Assembly: GCA_014529385.2 (NCBI GenBank)
Contig: CM043947.1
Location: 100,551,811 to 100,615,810, forward strand
DNA length: 64,000 bases
Source of the DNA: Adiantum capillus-veneris
Lineage: Eukaryota > Streptophyta > Polypodiopsida > Polypodiales > Pteridaceae
Reading direction: 5' to 3'
Of the stretch, positions 12,466 through 23,299 are shown in pieces. The translations under genes were made by a program, and so were the position numbers. The notes beneath the pieces are model-generated. The model worked only from the letters and a program-made list of their open reading frames with translations. It searched no databases and had not been told where the DNA came from. Every line of letters begins with the position of its first letter. Position 1 is the stretch's first letter.

Positions 12466-12469
<4 letters not shown>
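8688..12469. other. Non-genic stretch with a few decayed minus-strand ORF remnants
   Basis: No gene can be supported. Minus-strand fragments at 8,898-9,221 (107 codons), 9,321-9,551 and about 10,540-11,500 have a protein-like composition. One near 10,850 is rich in Glu (LGEEEEDLEEEEEG-like) and is followed by a basic stretch, and 11,266-11,496 holds an LPREYLTGALFEI-like piece that faintly recalls plant LINE ORF1 proteins. None is long or clean enough to name. A short direct duplication (accatgaccatggct) occurs twice near 10,508-10,545. Confidence 0.4.

Positions 12470-12527
<58 letters not shown>
12470..12527. repeat. (CT)n microsatellite
   Basis: Pure CT run. Confidence 0.98.
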
Positions 12528-12530
<3 letters not shown>

Positions 12531-14500
12531 TTCTATGCAGGAAGGGTGAAAATAGGCATGATTTTATTAAAATCTTCCTATGTCAATATGGCAATAGGAA
12601 GGGATAAGAGACAAAAGCAAGGGCTAAGATCCATCTATTCACATCTATTTTGGAATGTAAGAGCCATCTGTTTGTAATTCATCAATGATTGCTTTCAAGA
12701 TTGAACAATTCTATTCCATTGAGTACCCATTGATTTTAATGGACAAGCAAGCATCTAGCCATTACTAATTTTTTGGGTGTTATAAAAGCACTACACACTT
12801 TGAGTATGAAGATCAAGTTGAGCTTTTGAACGTCTTAAACTCATAAGGGCTTATCTCTACCAAGGTGTATAGATGAAGCCAACAATTCAAACAACACGAC
12901 TATTCACAAAAACCCAAGATTATGGATTTTTGGGTCCGAAAAAGATCTAGTTGTGAATACAATTCCAACTTTAGTGGATCTTCTATTTCATCTATAGCAC
13001 TAAACGTGTCTTTATGAGTACAATTTTGGGGAAAGACCAGCTCGTGATTACTAACTCACTTGTTAAGTGTTGATGGTCAATTCTTGGAACCATCACACTT
13101 GTGCTTTCAAGGAAAAAATTCCACCAACTGCCAAGGGGTAGTGGACAATTTTAAGATTCCAAAGTCATAAGGAAAAATGCAAGGGGGGTCACAGATACAG
13201 GTCAAGGGCTAGCTGCTAGTTGAGCAGTTTTCCTGCAAAGTTTAGCCAAGGGGTTTGACAATGACAATTTTAACCAAGGGGTTTGGATTGCAACAGAAAC
13301 ACCCAAGGTTACATGTGCAATACTACTTGCATTTCACTAATTTTCATTAGTGTTCCTAGGTCTTTGCAGGCGGGAAATTTGGGCAGGTGCCTTTCACTAC
13401 GAATAAGTGAACAATATGTTCAACCTCCAGGTACGCATCTGATTTGGTTTGTTTCTATGTTTTTCTTTCTTTCACAAGTGGGATGCATAAACTTCTATGT
13501 TTTCATCCATTTTTACTCTTCAGCAAGATGACAAGGTCATGTAAGAGCCAAGAAATTTGGGCTATAGTGTCCAAAATAAGTTTGTGCATTACGCAATTAT
13601 TCAACCACTTGTAGGGTCTGATTTGGCACACGTTGTCACATGGGATATAGCATGGTCTAGGAACTCAAGGAGTTCGATTTAGCCAGTGTGGAGCAAGATT
13701 CTTGAGGGTCTCTCTCACGCACATTGCATCGTGTTTGCAGTTACCTCCACACACTAGTACATCTTGTACTTGAAGGATGTTCCTTTTTTGAATAGACATA
13801 CTTAGTTGAGACATGTTCCACATGTGGAGAGTATGAGTCTCTCGGACCGACACGGGTGCCACTACTTCAATTATGTGTTGTAGCAATGTCCCTAGGTTCT
13901 GGTCAAATCGGTTTTCTAGACCATTTTCAACACATCATATCAGGAACAATTTCAGTGGCCAAAAATTGTGGGATATGCAAAATGACTTGTTAAGGTTACA
14001 AGTGTGGCTAAACAACATTAACAGATGGTTGTTTATGCATATAGCAAGGATATGAGTTGTTAATGAAAAGGTTTTATTGCTTGTACCTAGAAGTGATTAA
14101 TGTTTCACCTTCTATTATGGTTCAAACGTTTCAACAAGTCTTGCAAATGATTGCAGTAGAGAGTATTTAGTTTCTTTTTAGAACTATTTACACTCCTCTT
14201 TAATGTATGATAGGAGCATCACATTTTCCATAAGTATTGCAGGTTCAGATTTGTTTTACTAAATGCATGCACACTAGGTGTTATGGGCCCTAGTTCTACC
14301 AAAGACTAATTAGGAATGGCATGCATATTCATCATATTCATTGCTTATGAAGCATTTTTCATTCGATGTACAGTTTCTCTATGAGATTAATTTTGGATCT
14401 ACCAATCACCAATAGAGGTCATGGGTCAGTTTGGGTGCTTGTGGATCTTTTCAAGTTAATCAAGATGGTTATGCATGCCATGGTTGATTCCAAAGAACTA
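12528..14500. other. Non-genic stretch
   Basis: No ORF above about 80 codons and no recognisable RNA gene or transposon end. Confidence 0.55.
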
Positions 14501-14604
14501 TCTATCTCTCTCTTTCTCTCCCTCTTTCCTTCTCTCCCTCTCTCTCTTTCTCTCCCTGTTTCCCTCTCTCCCTCTATCTATCTCTCCCTCTCTGTCTTTC
14601 GCTT

Positions 14605-14667
<63 letters not shown>

Positions 14668-14736
14668 TTCCTCTCTCTCTTTCTCTTTATCTCCTCTATC
14701 TCTCTCTCTCTCTATCTTTCTCTCTCTCTTTCCCCC

Positions 14737-14832
<96 letters not shown>
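14501..14832. repeat. Long polypyrimidine / (CT)n tract
   Basis: About 330 bp of interrupted CT/CCT/TTTC repeats, becoming pure (CT)n at about 14,742-14,832. The long ORFs across it (SLSLSL) are artefacts of the repeat. Confidence 0.97.
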
Positions 14833-14833
<1 letters not shown>

Positions 14834-14964
14834 GCAATTCGCATGCACCAAATGTACCACAAAAAAGAACCTCGGTATGACTGGATCGAGAATTCCAAGG
14901 CATGATCTTGATAAGTATTAACTTTGGAGAATGCCAACTAAAATTTTGTGAGCTATACCCCCAT

Positions 14965-15790
14965 TCATCTGACCACATACTGATTGACCATTTTGCACCA
15001 CTCAGCTACAAGTTTACAATGCCAGAAAACATGTCTGACTGACTCATCCTTCTTGCATACATTGCATTTCCCATCAGTGAACCCCTTCCTAGACAAGTTA
15101 AGAGCAGTAGGGAGCACTCCAGTATAGACTCTCCACAAAAAAAAACTTGAATTTAAAGTGGTTGGGGATAGACCAATTGTCAGATAGCACTTTGTCCCAC
15201 CATTTGACTTGCATGTGCAGAGACCACTGTTTATTACATCGTTCAAAAATACATGACTTTGGTAGATGGGGGTTCCACCAACTGGTTGCATATCTAGGCA
15301 ATAGCCAGTCTCTGTGTTTGTCTTGTACATTTGGCTGGCCCATCACTTCCAAGCTGTATACATGTGCTCCAAGTTGATGCCATAACCCTCTCTGATAGTT
15401 GCCAAGCACTGTCCCTTTTTTGAAAAGGGATAGGGCCGACCTCCTCATCAGTTATGCAGGTGCCGTTTCCAAAACAAACTTTCAGCACCTAGTGATTTAT
15501 CGGTGTATCTAATCCTACCTTTCCCCGATAAATTAAAGCAGGTCTTTTCCAACATCGCACAAGCATATTTGAAACATCAAAACCTGTTTTTATATAAACA
15601 ACGGTAAACAGTTTGTCCTAGCTAGACATATGCCAAATTCCATGAAAGTAAACCACTATAGAGTTGATCAATTTCCACAAATAGAGAGACCAATCAGTAT
15701 CATTATGTAGCAAATTTTTTATCAAGCATTCCCTTCTAGCCAGAAAATGAGCCCTAGCCTCATATTTAAAGGCCCTTGGCCTAAAAAGCA
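14965..15790 (-). pseudogene. LINE (L1-type) ORF2 C-terminal fragment, frameshifted
   Basis: Reading right to left, pieces in different frames form the tail of a plant non-LTR retrotransposon polyprotein. They are a segment with ECLIKNLLHNDTDWSLYLWK (about 15,720-15,650), a segment with WWDKVLSDNWSIP (about 15,200), and the reverse-transcriptase zinc-binding region FFLWRVYTGVLPTALNLSRK, followed by CNVCKKDESVRHVFWHC with a Cys-x2-Cys...His...Cys pattern (about 15,140-14,985). The last resembles PF13966 (zf-RVT). Only the 3' end is present, as is usual for 5'-truncated LINEs; no poly-A tail was identified because the 3' side runs into other sequence. Confidence 0.75.
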
Positions 15791-16420
15791 ATTACAATGA
15801 AAAGCCTTAAAACTCAAAAGCATCTGGTCCAAAAGCAAAGCCAAAAAGCTGCCAACGTAATTTCTGGAAATCTGTACAGCCTGCCATGTCATCAACCACC
15901 ACAAAACGTGAAAATCCGTACAGCCTACCACGTCATCATCCCAACACAATTCTTGGAAATCTTCCACGTCATCGATAGAGTTTTACATATTTTCGTGAGC
16001 ATAATGCAAGAGAGGTCAAGCAAGACAGTGAACATTTTAATGGTGCCCATTAGGGTTTTCACCATGTATTGCTCACTCATTCTGTCACCTGCCTTCAAGC
16101 CTGGCAGCTTTGGGTAGTTGAGCCACGTGGGGTGGCTTTCCTTCAGCAGTTCTTGTTCTTTCCAGGTCCGCATCCTTGGTAGAGGGAAAAAGCTAAGGTT
16201 GTCTCTGATTATTTTAGGCGCCTCTACCAGATGTACTAAATACTATGGGTATTTAGTTAGCCATGCCTTCCTCCATTTTGACTGCGATATTTTCTTCGTA
16301 TAGTGGCACTATCGGCTCCTCTTTGATCCTCTTGTTTACTGTAGCAGCTTCATACTTGAGAAGAGGATATGGGAGAGAGGGTTGTAGCCATTCATGTCGA
16401 ACGACATTGGCATCTAATTT
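15791..16420. other. Non-genic stretch between LINE remnant and coiled-coil ORF
   Basis: No supportable feature. A short imperfect direct duplication (aatccgtacagcctaccacg / aatctgtacagcctgccatg) lies near 15,870-15,930. Confidence 0.45.
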
Positions 16421-19125
16421 CTAAATGGTCATAGACTTCAATATCCTCTGCTCCCACTGCATTGCTTCTTTGGCGGTGTCTTTTATGGCCGCTTCTATTG
16501 CCTTTTGTAGATTGTCTTCTTCTTCTTTTGTCATATCCCGGGGCTCTTGGGATGGTCCCACAAGGATGTCCTCTTGCATTGTTGTGTCCACTGGATCTGA
16601 CACATTGTCTATATCAATTCCTTCCATAGCTGCTCGCCCTGTGCTCAAGTGTGGCTCTTCAGTCTGTTGTTGGCCTTTTACCTCATCAATCTGATTTTGA
16701 TATGCTTTCTTTTCCCCCATGGTCACTAAAAGGTCATTCAATTCAGCATTGGCTTTCTCAGCCTCTTCTAGCTTCCTCTTGGTGTCTTCATTTTCAGTTT
16801 GCATCTTCTTGAGATCCTCGTCCATCTTCTTTTTCACGGCTGCTAGCTCATCTCTCATGGCCTTGTTCTCATCCTCCAAATGGCTTTGCATCACGAGGGA
16901 GCCCTCGGCCAGCATCAATCTTTGTCTCTTCTCTAGTGTCAACTCCTTTTGGAGTTCCTTCATCTGTTCTTCATACATATATCCTTCTCTGAAGCAGTGC
17001 TAGTTGAGGTCGCTGCTCTGACTCTACCCGGAGATCCCCTTAGCCTCTGGATTGTCTGATCTTTCACTTTTATTTGATCTTTTAGCTCTATAACTTCGTC
17101 CTGGCTGGCCTCAAAATCTAGCTCAGCTTTTTCCTTAGCATTTCTCAAAGTCTCCACTTTTTTGGACTCATCAGCAAGTTGGAGTGTCAAGTTATCCCTT
17201 TCTTTCTCCACATCCATCAGTGATTTGCTAATTTTCTTATACTCCTCATCTGTTCTTTGAAGCTTTTGGTATGCTACCTGACTCTGACTTTCCAGATCTT
17301 GGCATCTTTTTAGTGCCGCGTCCAGATCAACTTGTAGCTTGGCTTGCTTCTGTGTGTTCTCTTGGTCCTGCTTTTGTAGTGAGTCCACCTCGGCTTTGAT
17401 TTGAACTTCATTTGCTTTGAGATTATCACACTCAATCTCAGTGGCCATAGAACTTTCTCCGAGCCTTGCATCACCTCATCCCAATCATTGGCTTGTGATT
17501 GTAAATCCATTGTCTCTGTGGCCATTTCCTTCAACTCCACCAATCGGGGGCTCATCATATATTCTTTGGGCCTAGTGCTAGACAACTAAAAAGCTACATG
17601 AGCTGCCTCTTCTCGAGAGTATCCAGCAGCTAGTAGATCAAGGAATACTCTATAGTTTTTTTCTTCTGGATCTGGCTTCTCATCCTTTGGTTCAATTTCT
17701 GCCTTTTGCTCTTTCTCTTTGTTCTCCTCTTCCTTGGAGTCTTGTCGCCCATCAGATTCGTTCAACTCCTCAGTTTGTCGGGGTTAAGGAGGACTAGGAG
17801 GAGGTGATGATGGTGGAGGGATGGATTCTCGGCTTGATGGTGGGGTTGGTTGCTTCTTCTTGAAGTCCCGATCAGCCTTTGTTTTCCTCTCTCTTTTTGC
17901 ATTTTCCTGCTCTTTCAGCAGTTGTCATCTCACATCATCAACTTCTTCTTCGGTAAAAGGTATGTTTGGGATATTTTCAGTTGTAGCATCTAAGATCTTG
18001 AAATTCTCTATATAATCTTCAAAGCGATCCCTTTTAGTCCTTCGAGAAGATCCAGACATAGCCTCAAGTGAGGGCTTCCATAATTCGCTTAGATCCCCTT
18101 TTAGCATCCTCTCAGCTTTGAAACTCTCCATTAGTATTTCTAGCCTAGCTGCTTTTTGTGACTTTGTTTCCTTTACTGGCACCTGTAGAGTTTCTTTCTT
18201 CCCCTTCTTGGGCTGTGGCGGCTCTTCTCGCATTGTCTCTAAATGACGCTTCAACCTTGTGGCTACCCTTGGAGCCTTAGGAGGTTCTTCTTCTTTGTCT
18301 TCCTTCAGCTTGAGCCAATCATTTTGGGAGGGAGGTAGAGGCCAATTTCCCTTGGCATGAAATGCTCCATAGATGACTTTGGTTATCAACTCACCAGGCA
18401 CAATATAAGTGGGATTTTTGGTCCCCATTTTCACAAGGTTGTCCTAAATATAAGCGGCATAGTTTATCTCCCTTGGGCGGCTCTTCTCAATCGCCCAAGT
18501 GAAAGTGGTGGCAATAGCTCCAGGTGGCATTCTGTGGCCGCTTGGTACACATGTGGAAGTACTGATTGTATAATTGGCTCATGATGGCCACCTTTGAGTT
18601 TGCAATATCTTCAAATGTATAGTTATTTTTCTTCTCTGAGTAGACCTTAATGTCATCCCGCCTCTTAGTCACACTGTCTCCTTTGTTAGAGAGGTCAAGT
18701 GCTGCTGCCATCACCTTCTCTGTGATGACAATCATCGTATTAGGATTGCCTTGCAGATCTGTAACTCTGGCTATGCCGTCCTCTTTGATTGTGGTGACAA
18801 ATTCCCACACTCTTTTAACATCAATCCCTGCTGGCAAGGCTTCAAAGTAATTGTGTAGATCCAGTGTCTCCAAGTAGTCCCCCATCTTGCTCTTGACAAA
18901 TTCATTGAGCTCTTGAGGGATCATGGGTAGCTCCACTGCATTTCCCTCCGGATCTTTAAACACTCTTTGGTAGATTCTCAGATCATTGGTTTCTAGTAGG
19001 TCATCTTGAATCCAAGTGCTTGTGGGCTTCAGGGTTCCCTTTGGGATAGAAAAAGGCTCCACTTCTTCTAAGTAGTACCTAATAGTCATCCTCTTCTTCT
19101 TTGCAGGAGATTTTGAGGCTGCCAT
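16421..19125 (-). pseudogene. Decayed coiled-coil ORF, probably retrotransposon-associated
   Basis: Starts with an ATG at 19,125 (MAASKSPAKKKRM) and runs leftward with stops and frameshifts near 18,490, 17,930, 17,580 and 16,980. The first about 210 residues form a globular domain with VWEFVTTIKEDGIARVTDLQ, which faintly resembles the plant transposon/mobile domains found in extra ORFs of Tat-type gypsy elements. A basic Pro/Lys segment follows, then two long Glu/Lys-rich coiled coils (about 17,440-16,970 and 16,978-16,600, e.g. LEDENKAMRDELAAVKKKMD). No protease or polymerase domain is linked to it. It is preceded by a leader with the same palindrome array as the gypsy leader at 32,200-39,260. 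It could be an extra ORF of that gypsy family or the only protein of a non-autonomous relative. I do not recognise a specific family. Confidence 0.55.
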
Positions 19126-20130
19126 GGATCCTGTTGCACTCAGTAGTCCAAAGTTAGCGTCTTTTGCAGATTAGCTGATAAACTGAGTTCTGACTACCCA
19201 AATGACTTGAAAATTGAAATAAGAACTCAAAAGGGACTAGGGAAGCCATGGATGTGCCCACAATAGGTTTTGATGTCTACTTCCTATGATTTTGATGAAA
19301 CTTGACATGCTTGTGGCCCTTGACCTGTGCAACATGGCTATGTACTTGGAATTTGGTTTGGACATCAAAAAAGTACAATTTTGAGCAGATTTAGGCTTTT
19401 GGCTCACAAAATGGGTAGGATGTCCTATATGGATGGGAAAATGATATCCAATTGGATTGAAATTTGATATATAGGCTTCTTATACCATGTAAAAGACTCC
19501 CATGATGTCAATTCTTGCACAGAAGGTCAATATGGCCCGCGTAGGATGTCTCTTTTCTCAAAATGACTTGATTTTAGTTCTGTGGGTAGCCCTTAGCATG
19601 TAGAACATGACCCTGTTCTTAGATTTTGATTTGGATAAGTATTGGTGTTGTTAGGAGCATGTTTAGTGTTTTTAGGCTCAGAAAAGTGCATCTTTGAGGT
19701 TTTGGGGGCCAAATGTGATGGGTCTGGCTTGAAATTTGATATATGAGCTTGTGAAGATGTTATAAAGATATGTGTAACTCAAAAACATCAGCTGGAGGTC
19801 AAATAGGGAATTTAGACATCCTACACATAGGATTTCTATTTCACTTATTTTCATATCTGACTCCACAGTTAGCTTGGCAAGTATATTGTGCAAGTTTCAT
19901 GTGATCATTTGGACTAGTTTTGGTAGGTCTATGACCCTTTATTGCCTCTATGCTCTGACTTTCCGTTTCTTTGATGCATACGAGGTCAACTCTTGTCCAA
20001 ATGTGATGAAACTTGATGGCTAGCATGTATAGGCTATGTAGAAGCTGTGTATGAGGTGAGATATTGAGTTTGGCTTGCAAAAAAAGGTCCTGAGATATTC
20101 TACGCGTAGGATGGCTTCTGATGAATTCTT
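19126..20130. repeat. Leader-like region with ATCCTACGCGTAGGAT palindrome array (A)
   Basis: Versions of the palindrome are centred near 19,413, 19,539, 19,825 and 20,104 (spacings about 126, 286, 279). They sit in diverged AT-rich repeats containing phrases such as tgaaatttgatatat and gattttgatttgga. The same motif and spacing recur at 32,295-39,054. No ORF is present. Confidence 0.7.
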
Positions 20131-21430
20131 TTGGAGAAGTGCTACTAGTATATGCCCTTAGCCCCCATGAGTCCCCATTAAGCCTTATTTCAATAAAAAG
20201 TGAAAAAGATAGATAGAAACTCCCTGTTTGGCTTTCAGAGCCTCTGAGTCGTTTTCTAACTCTTGGAGTGGATGAAATTTCTTGATGTTAGTCTCCATAG
20301 CTTCATGGTTCCTTGGGGAACCTTGCCACATGGTTTTTGTTGGCTTTGGCTTCTCTGGAGCTCTGTTTGGCGATTTATCGATCTGGAAGAACCCGTGTTT
20401 GCGTTTGCATGCCGTCGATGACTTGTCATGGTCTACCATCATAGGACTTGGTTGTTGATGGTCTAGGCAAGCCGCTCGTGAAGTTTGGTGGCAAACGGAC
20501 ATCCGGTTTGGCCGTGAGAGCCAGTTGTTGACGCTTTGTGTGTTCGATGCCGTTTCTAAAGCTTAGTCCTGCTTCGGGTCGCCTTATGGCCATGTGGGCT
20601 ATATAGCCTTGTAGAGCATGTCGAGATGCTGCTACTCATGAGTTTTGGTAGCATTTGGGCGACTTTCCACCGATTTACCACTTGGTGGTCTCTTGCAGGG
20701 CTCTAGAAGTTAGGGTTTTTCCCGTTGTTTTTATGCCACCTTTGTGCATTCAAGAGTAGTCTCCTATGCTAGGGTAAACCCCCTATGAAGCCTTATTGCT
20801 ATTGGGTTAGCCGTTAGGTGGCTACCTCTACTTGTAGGTCTCTACTACTCGTTCCCCGTGTGAACCCTACACTAGTTTTCGCAATAAAACATCAAACATA
20901 CGCAAAAAGCTCAAGGTACTAAGCCTACCTCTCATATCTCGAGCCTTCCGGGTGGTCGTGCGCATCGTAGAATTAGCTGTAAGTCTGGTTTGTTCTAGGT
21001 GGCTAGAGCTCTCTCTCAAGAAGGAATAGTAGAAATGAGCTCTAAGTGAAGTGAAAAGATCTTATAATGGGGGTCCCCGGACCACTTTCTATGAAATTTG
21101 ACATGTGCTCCTAACTTCTTGTGAGATGTGGTTTAGGCTCAAAAAGTTCTTGATTTGGACTCCGTTTGCCCAGTTTCCGACAAACTTGACGTTTCGGTCA
21201 AAATCTGGCCAAAACACACCTCCCGCTACATTCACATAATTACACCCCCATTGTACCATAGGTTTTCCTATAGTCACTGATTATCCGCATATTTTTTTTT
21301 TCCATTACGATCGTATTTCACCTGCTTTTTGTATTTTTGAAGTTTTTATGCCGATAATTAGTAAAATTAAAAAGAAAATAGCAAAATAAACCCAAAAAAT
21401 CTCCAAAAATCACAATAACTCAGGAACATC
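20131..21430. other. Unassigned region, LTR-like in composition
   Basis: No gene. It contains gggctatatagcc (20,597-20,610) and gcaataaaacatc (20,880-20,892), arranged like promoter and polyadenylation signals of a plus-strand LTR, but no partner LTR was found in the window, so the assignment is open. Confidence 0.3.
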
Positions 21431-21858
21431 GCCTAATTTGGCATTTGGCCCCATATACTTGTAGATTCATGCTGTATAAGGACATATGTAGTTAGGTTAG
21501 TCCAAAAAAATTCACAATTAAACGAAAACCCTTCAAAATAGTCGAAAAACATGCCCTTTTTTTCTCTTTTTACCTTCATTGGGTCCACATTCTCACAAAA
21601 CACTATGTACACTCACATGCAATTTTTATGGCCGGATTCCTCTGTTTTAACAATATTTTGCCCGAAAAATGGCTATTTTTACATATATAGACACACACCT
21701 AGAGGCCTAATTTGGCCCCATATACTTGTAGATTTGTGCTATATAAGGGCATATATACTTAGGTTAGCCCAAAAAATTTTGCAATCAAACTAAAACCCTT
21801 CAAAATAGTCGAAAAACATGCCCTTTTTTTCTCTTTTCACCTTCATTGGGTCCGCATT
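21431..21858 (+). repeat. Pair of about 155-bp direct repeats
   Basis: 21,431-21,591 and 21,705-21,858 share the run gcctaatttgg through ccccatatacttgtagat, then cccttcaaaatagtcgaaaa, acatgccctttttttctctt and ccttcattgggtcc, with scattered substitutions. They are separated by 113 bp. The second copy is followed by a pyrimidine tract (cctcccccccctcc, about 21,867-21,880), which on the minus strand is a polypurine tract and could mark the 3' end of the gypsy interior. Confidence 0.8.
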
Positions 21859-21988
21859 GAGAATTCCTCCCCCCCTCCTAGTCGGAGTCCTCCTGGACAA
21901 CAAGGTATCGCCTCGGGGTATGTGTAGTGCATGGGTTAAAAATTGTGCTAATGTGCGGCCTTGTAATGTGTCCCTATTTGATGCATAC

Positions 21989-22630
21989 TCAGTCAATGCA
22001 TGGAAAAATTAATGTTGTGCAAGAGGAGGGAATAAGCAAGATGCTTATTGGCATTCGACGTCGAGGTTTTCCTGTTTGTTGTTGATTGGGTTGGCAGTTT
22101 TTCTTTGCAAGTAAAAGTTGTAACTCTACAGCTCTTTGTTTGATCGTCTTCTTTGCAAAAGTTGCTTGGGTTGCCGCTACTGTCGATATGGCCGTGGTTG
22201 TTTCCGTGGATGGAAGTGTCATTTTCGTTGTAGCTATAATCTTGTTCTCTGTTAATTTTCCTTTGGAGTTTTTTTGTGGAGGCTTTTGTAGGTTTATTGC
22301 CTCGTCCTTGGTTGTCATTGCTGTTCTGGTGATCGTCACCCACATAGATCGATTTGCCGGTTTCATATGTAGTGAGTGTCTGGCTGCCTTTGTTGCTTGT
22401 AGTGAAGGGAGTTCTTGTTGCTTTGGTTTGGGGATCCAAATGCGTGTCGCATTTAAGTGGTTACTGAGCATTCTCTTCGGGATCCATATCTTTTTTATTC
22501 CCTTGGTTGTTGGTTTAACTGTGTTCTTCTGTTGACTTCTGTTGTTGTATTGTGGTTTGTATGCCAGGTCGTCTCTATCCTTCCATACCCCTACTTGTTT
22601 TTCACGTGTTGCTAACCTTGATCTTTTCAT
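21989..22630 (-). pseudogene. Basic, low-complexity ORF at the 3' end of the gypsy interior
   Basis: A 213-codon minus-strand frame just beyond the post-integrase retropepsin-like ORF. It is rich in Lys, Thr, Gln and Asn and holds two similar motifs, KIWIPKRML and RIWIPKPKQ, of a kind seen in Gag-like tails. An overlapping 148-codon frame is its shadow. It could be the continuation of the retropepsin-like polypeptide after a frameshift. No function can be named. Confidence 0.35.
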
Positions 22631-23290
22631 TGTGGGGTCTGTGTTGTCTTATTTTTGTAGTGAACATGGTGGCAGTTCCCTCGTTGTTCTCCATGGGTAT
22701 TTTGTGCTTTATTGTCACCCATCCTTTTTGTTCTTTATCCAGTGATGGTGGTGCTATTATCTGGTTCTTCCGGGTTGTCTGATCAAAGGCTACCACCTGT
22801 TGTTCTTGTGCATGCTGAATTTTGACTGTATCCGAATTCCAATCTATCTGCACATTATACTCTTTCTGCCAAGGTTGTCCCAACAACATGGGGTGTAGTG
22901 TGCTCACATCCTCAACCACATAAAACTTGTGGGGGTAAACATATTTATGTATTTGTACATGCAATATTGTCCAACCCAATGTTCCTAGCGAATGTGATGT
23001 ACTACTTTCCAACACTTGTTGAGTAGGATGTAGTTGATCTTCGAGCTTGAGCTGTTTATATAGTTTGTAAGAGATCAGATTTTCTTGAGCTCCGAAATCA
23101 AGCAATTCCATCGATTCAACTTGATTGCTACCCACTTTGACTGCAATTATTGGTTCCCCTGTGTCTTCACCAAAGTTCGTTAATCGAATAGCATTTATTC
23201 GCAACGGTGATCCACTTTGTTGTTGTTGTCGTAGAAGCCTTCTTTTTGCAATGCGTTCTTTTGCTTCTGCTTGTGCTTCTTCTCATACCC
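22602..23290 (-). pseudogene. Retropepsin-like domain encoded downstream of the integrase
   Basis: The frame of the integrase C-terminus (KKYHLPLTHDMLQ) continues through a TAG and a TGA into a Glu/Ala/Lys helix, then into a clear aspartic-protease-like fold. This has INAIRLTNFGEDTGEP, the active-site region LLDFGAQENLIS, HPMLLGQPW and VQIDWNSDTV. The family active site is Asp-Ser/Thr-Gly; here Ser is Phe (TTC), so it is inactive as read. The element already has a normal protease with DSGA between gag and RT (28,322-27,728), so this is a second one in an abnormal place. It may be a real extra domain of this lineage, or the fused start of a second degraded element; the unbroken frame with the integrase tail favours the first. 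Confidence 0.7.
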
Positions 23291-23299
23291 TCTATTTCT

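Noticed and set aside
14366-14921. ORFs of 148-179 codons across the CT tract
   Set aside because: They encode only Ser-Leu dipeptide runs forced by (CT)n; the same applies to the RERERE/SLSLSL ORFs at 7,514-7,783, 12,399-12,677, 37,990-38,526, 40,698-41,147 and 42,709-43,424.
22086-22535. Plus-strand ORF of 149 codons with hydrophobic stretches
   Set aside because: Antisense shadow of the basic minus-strand ORF in the gypsy 3' region; its apparent membrane segments come from reading Lys/Asn/Thr-rich codons backwards.
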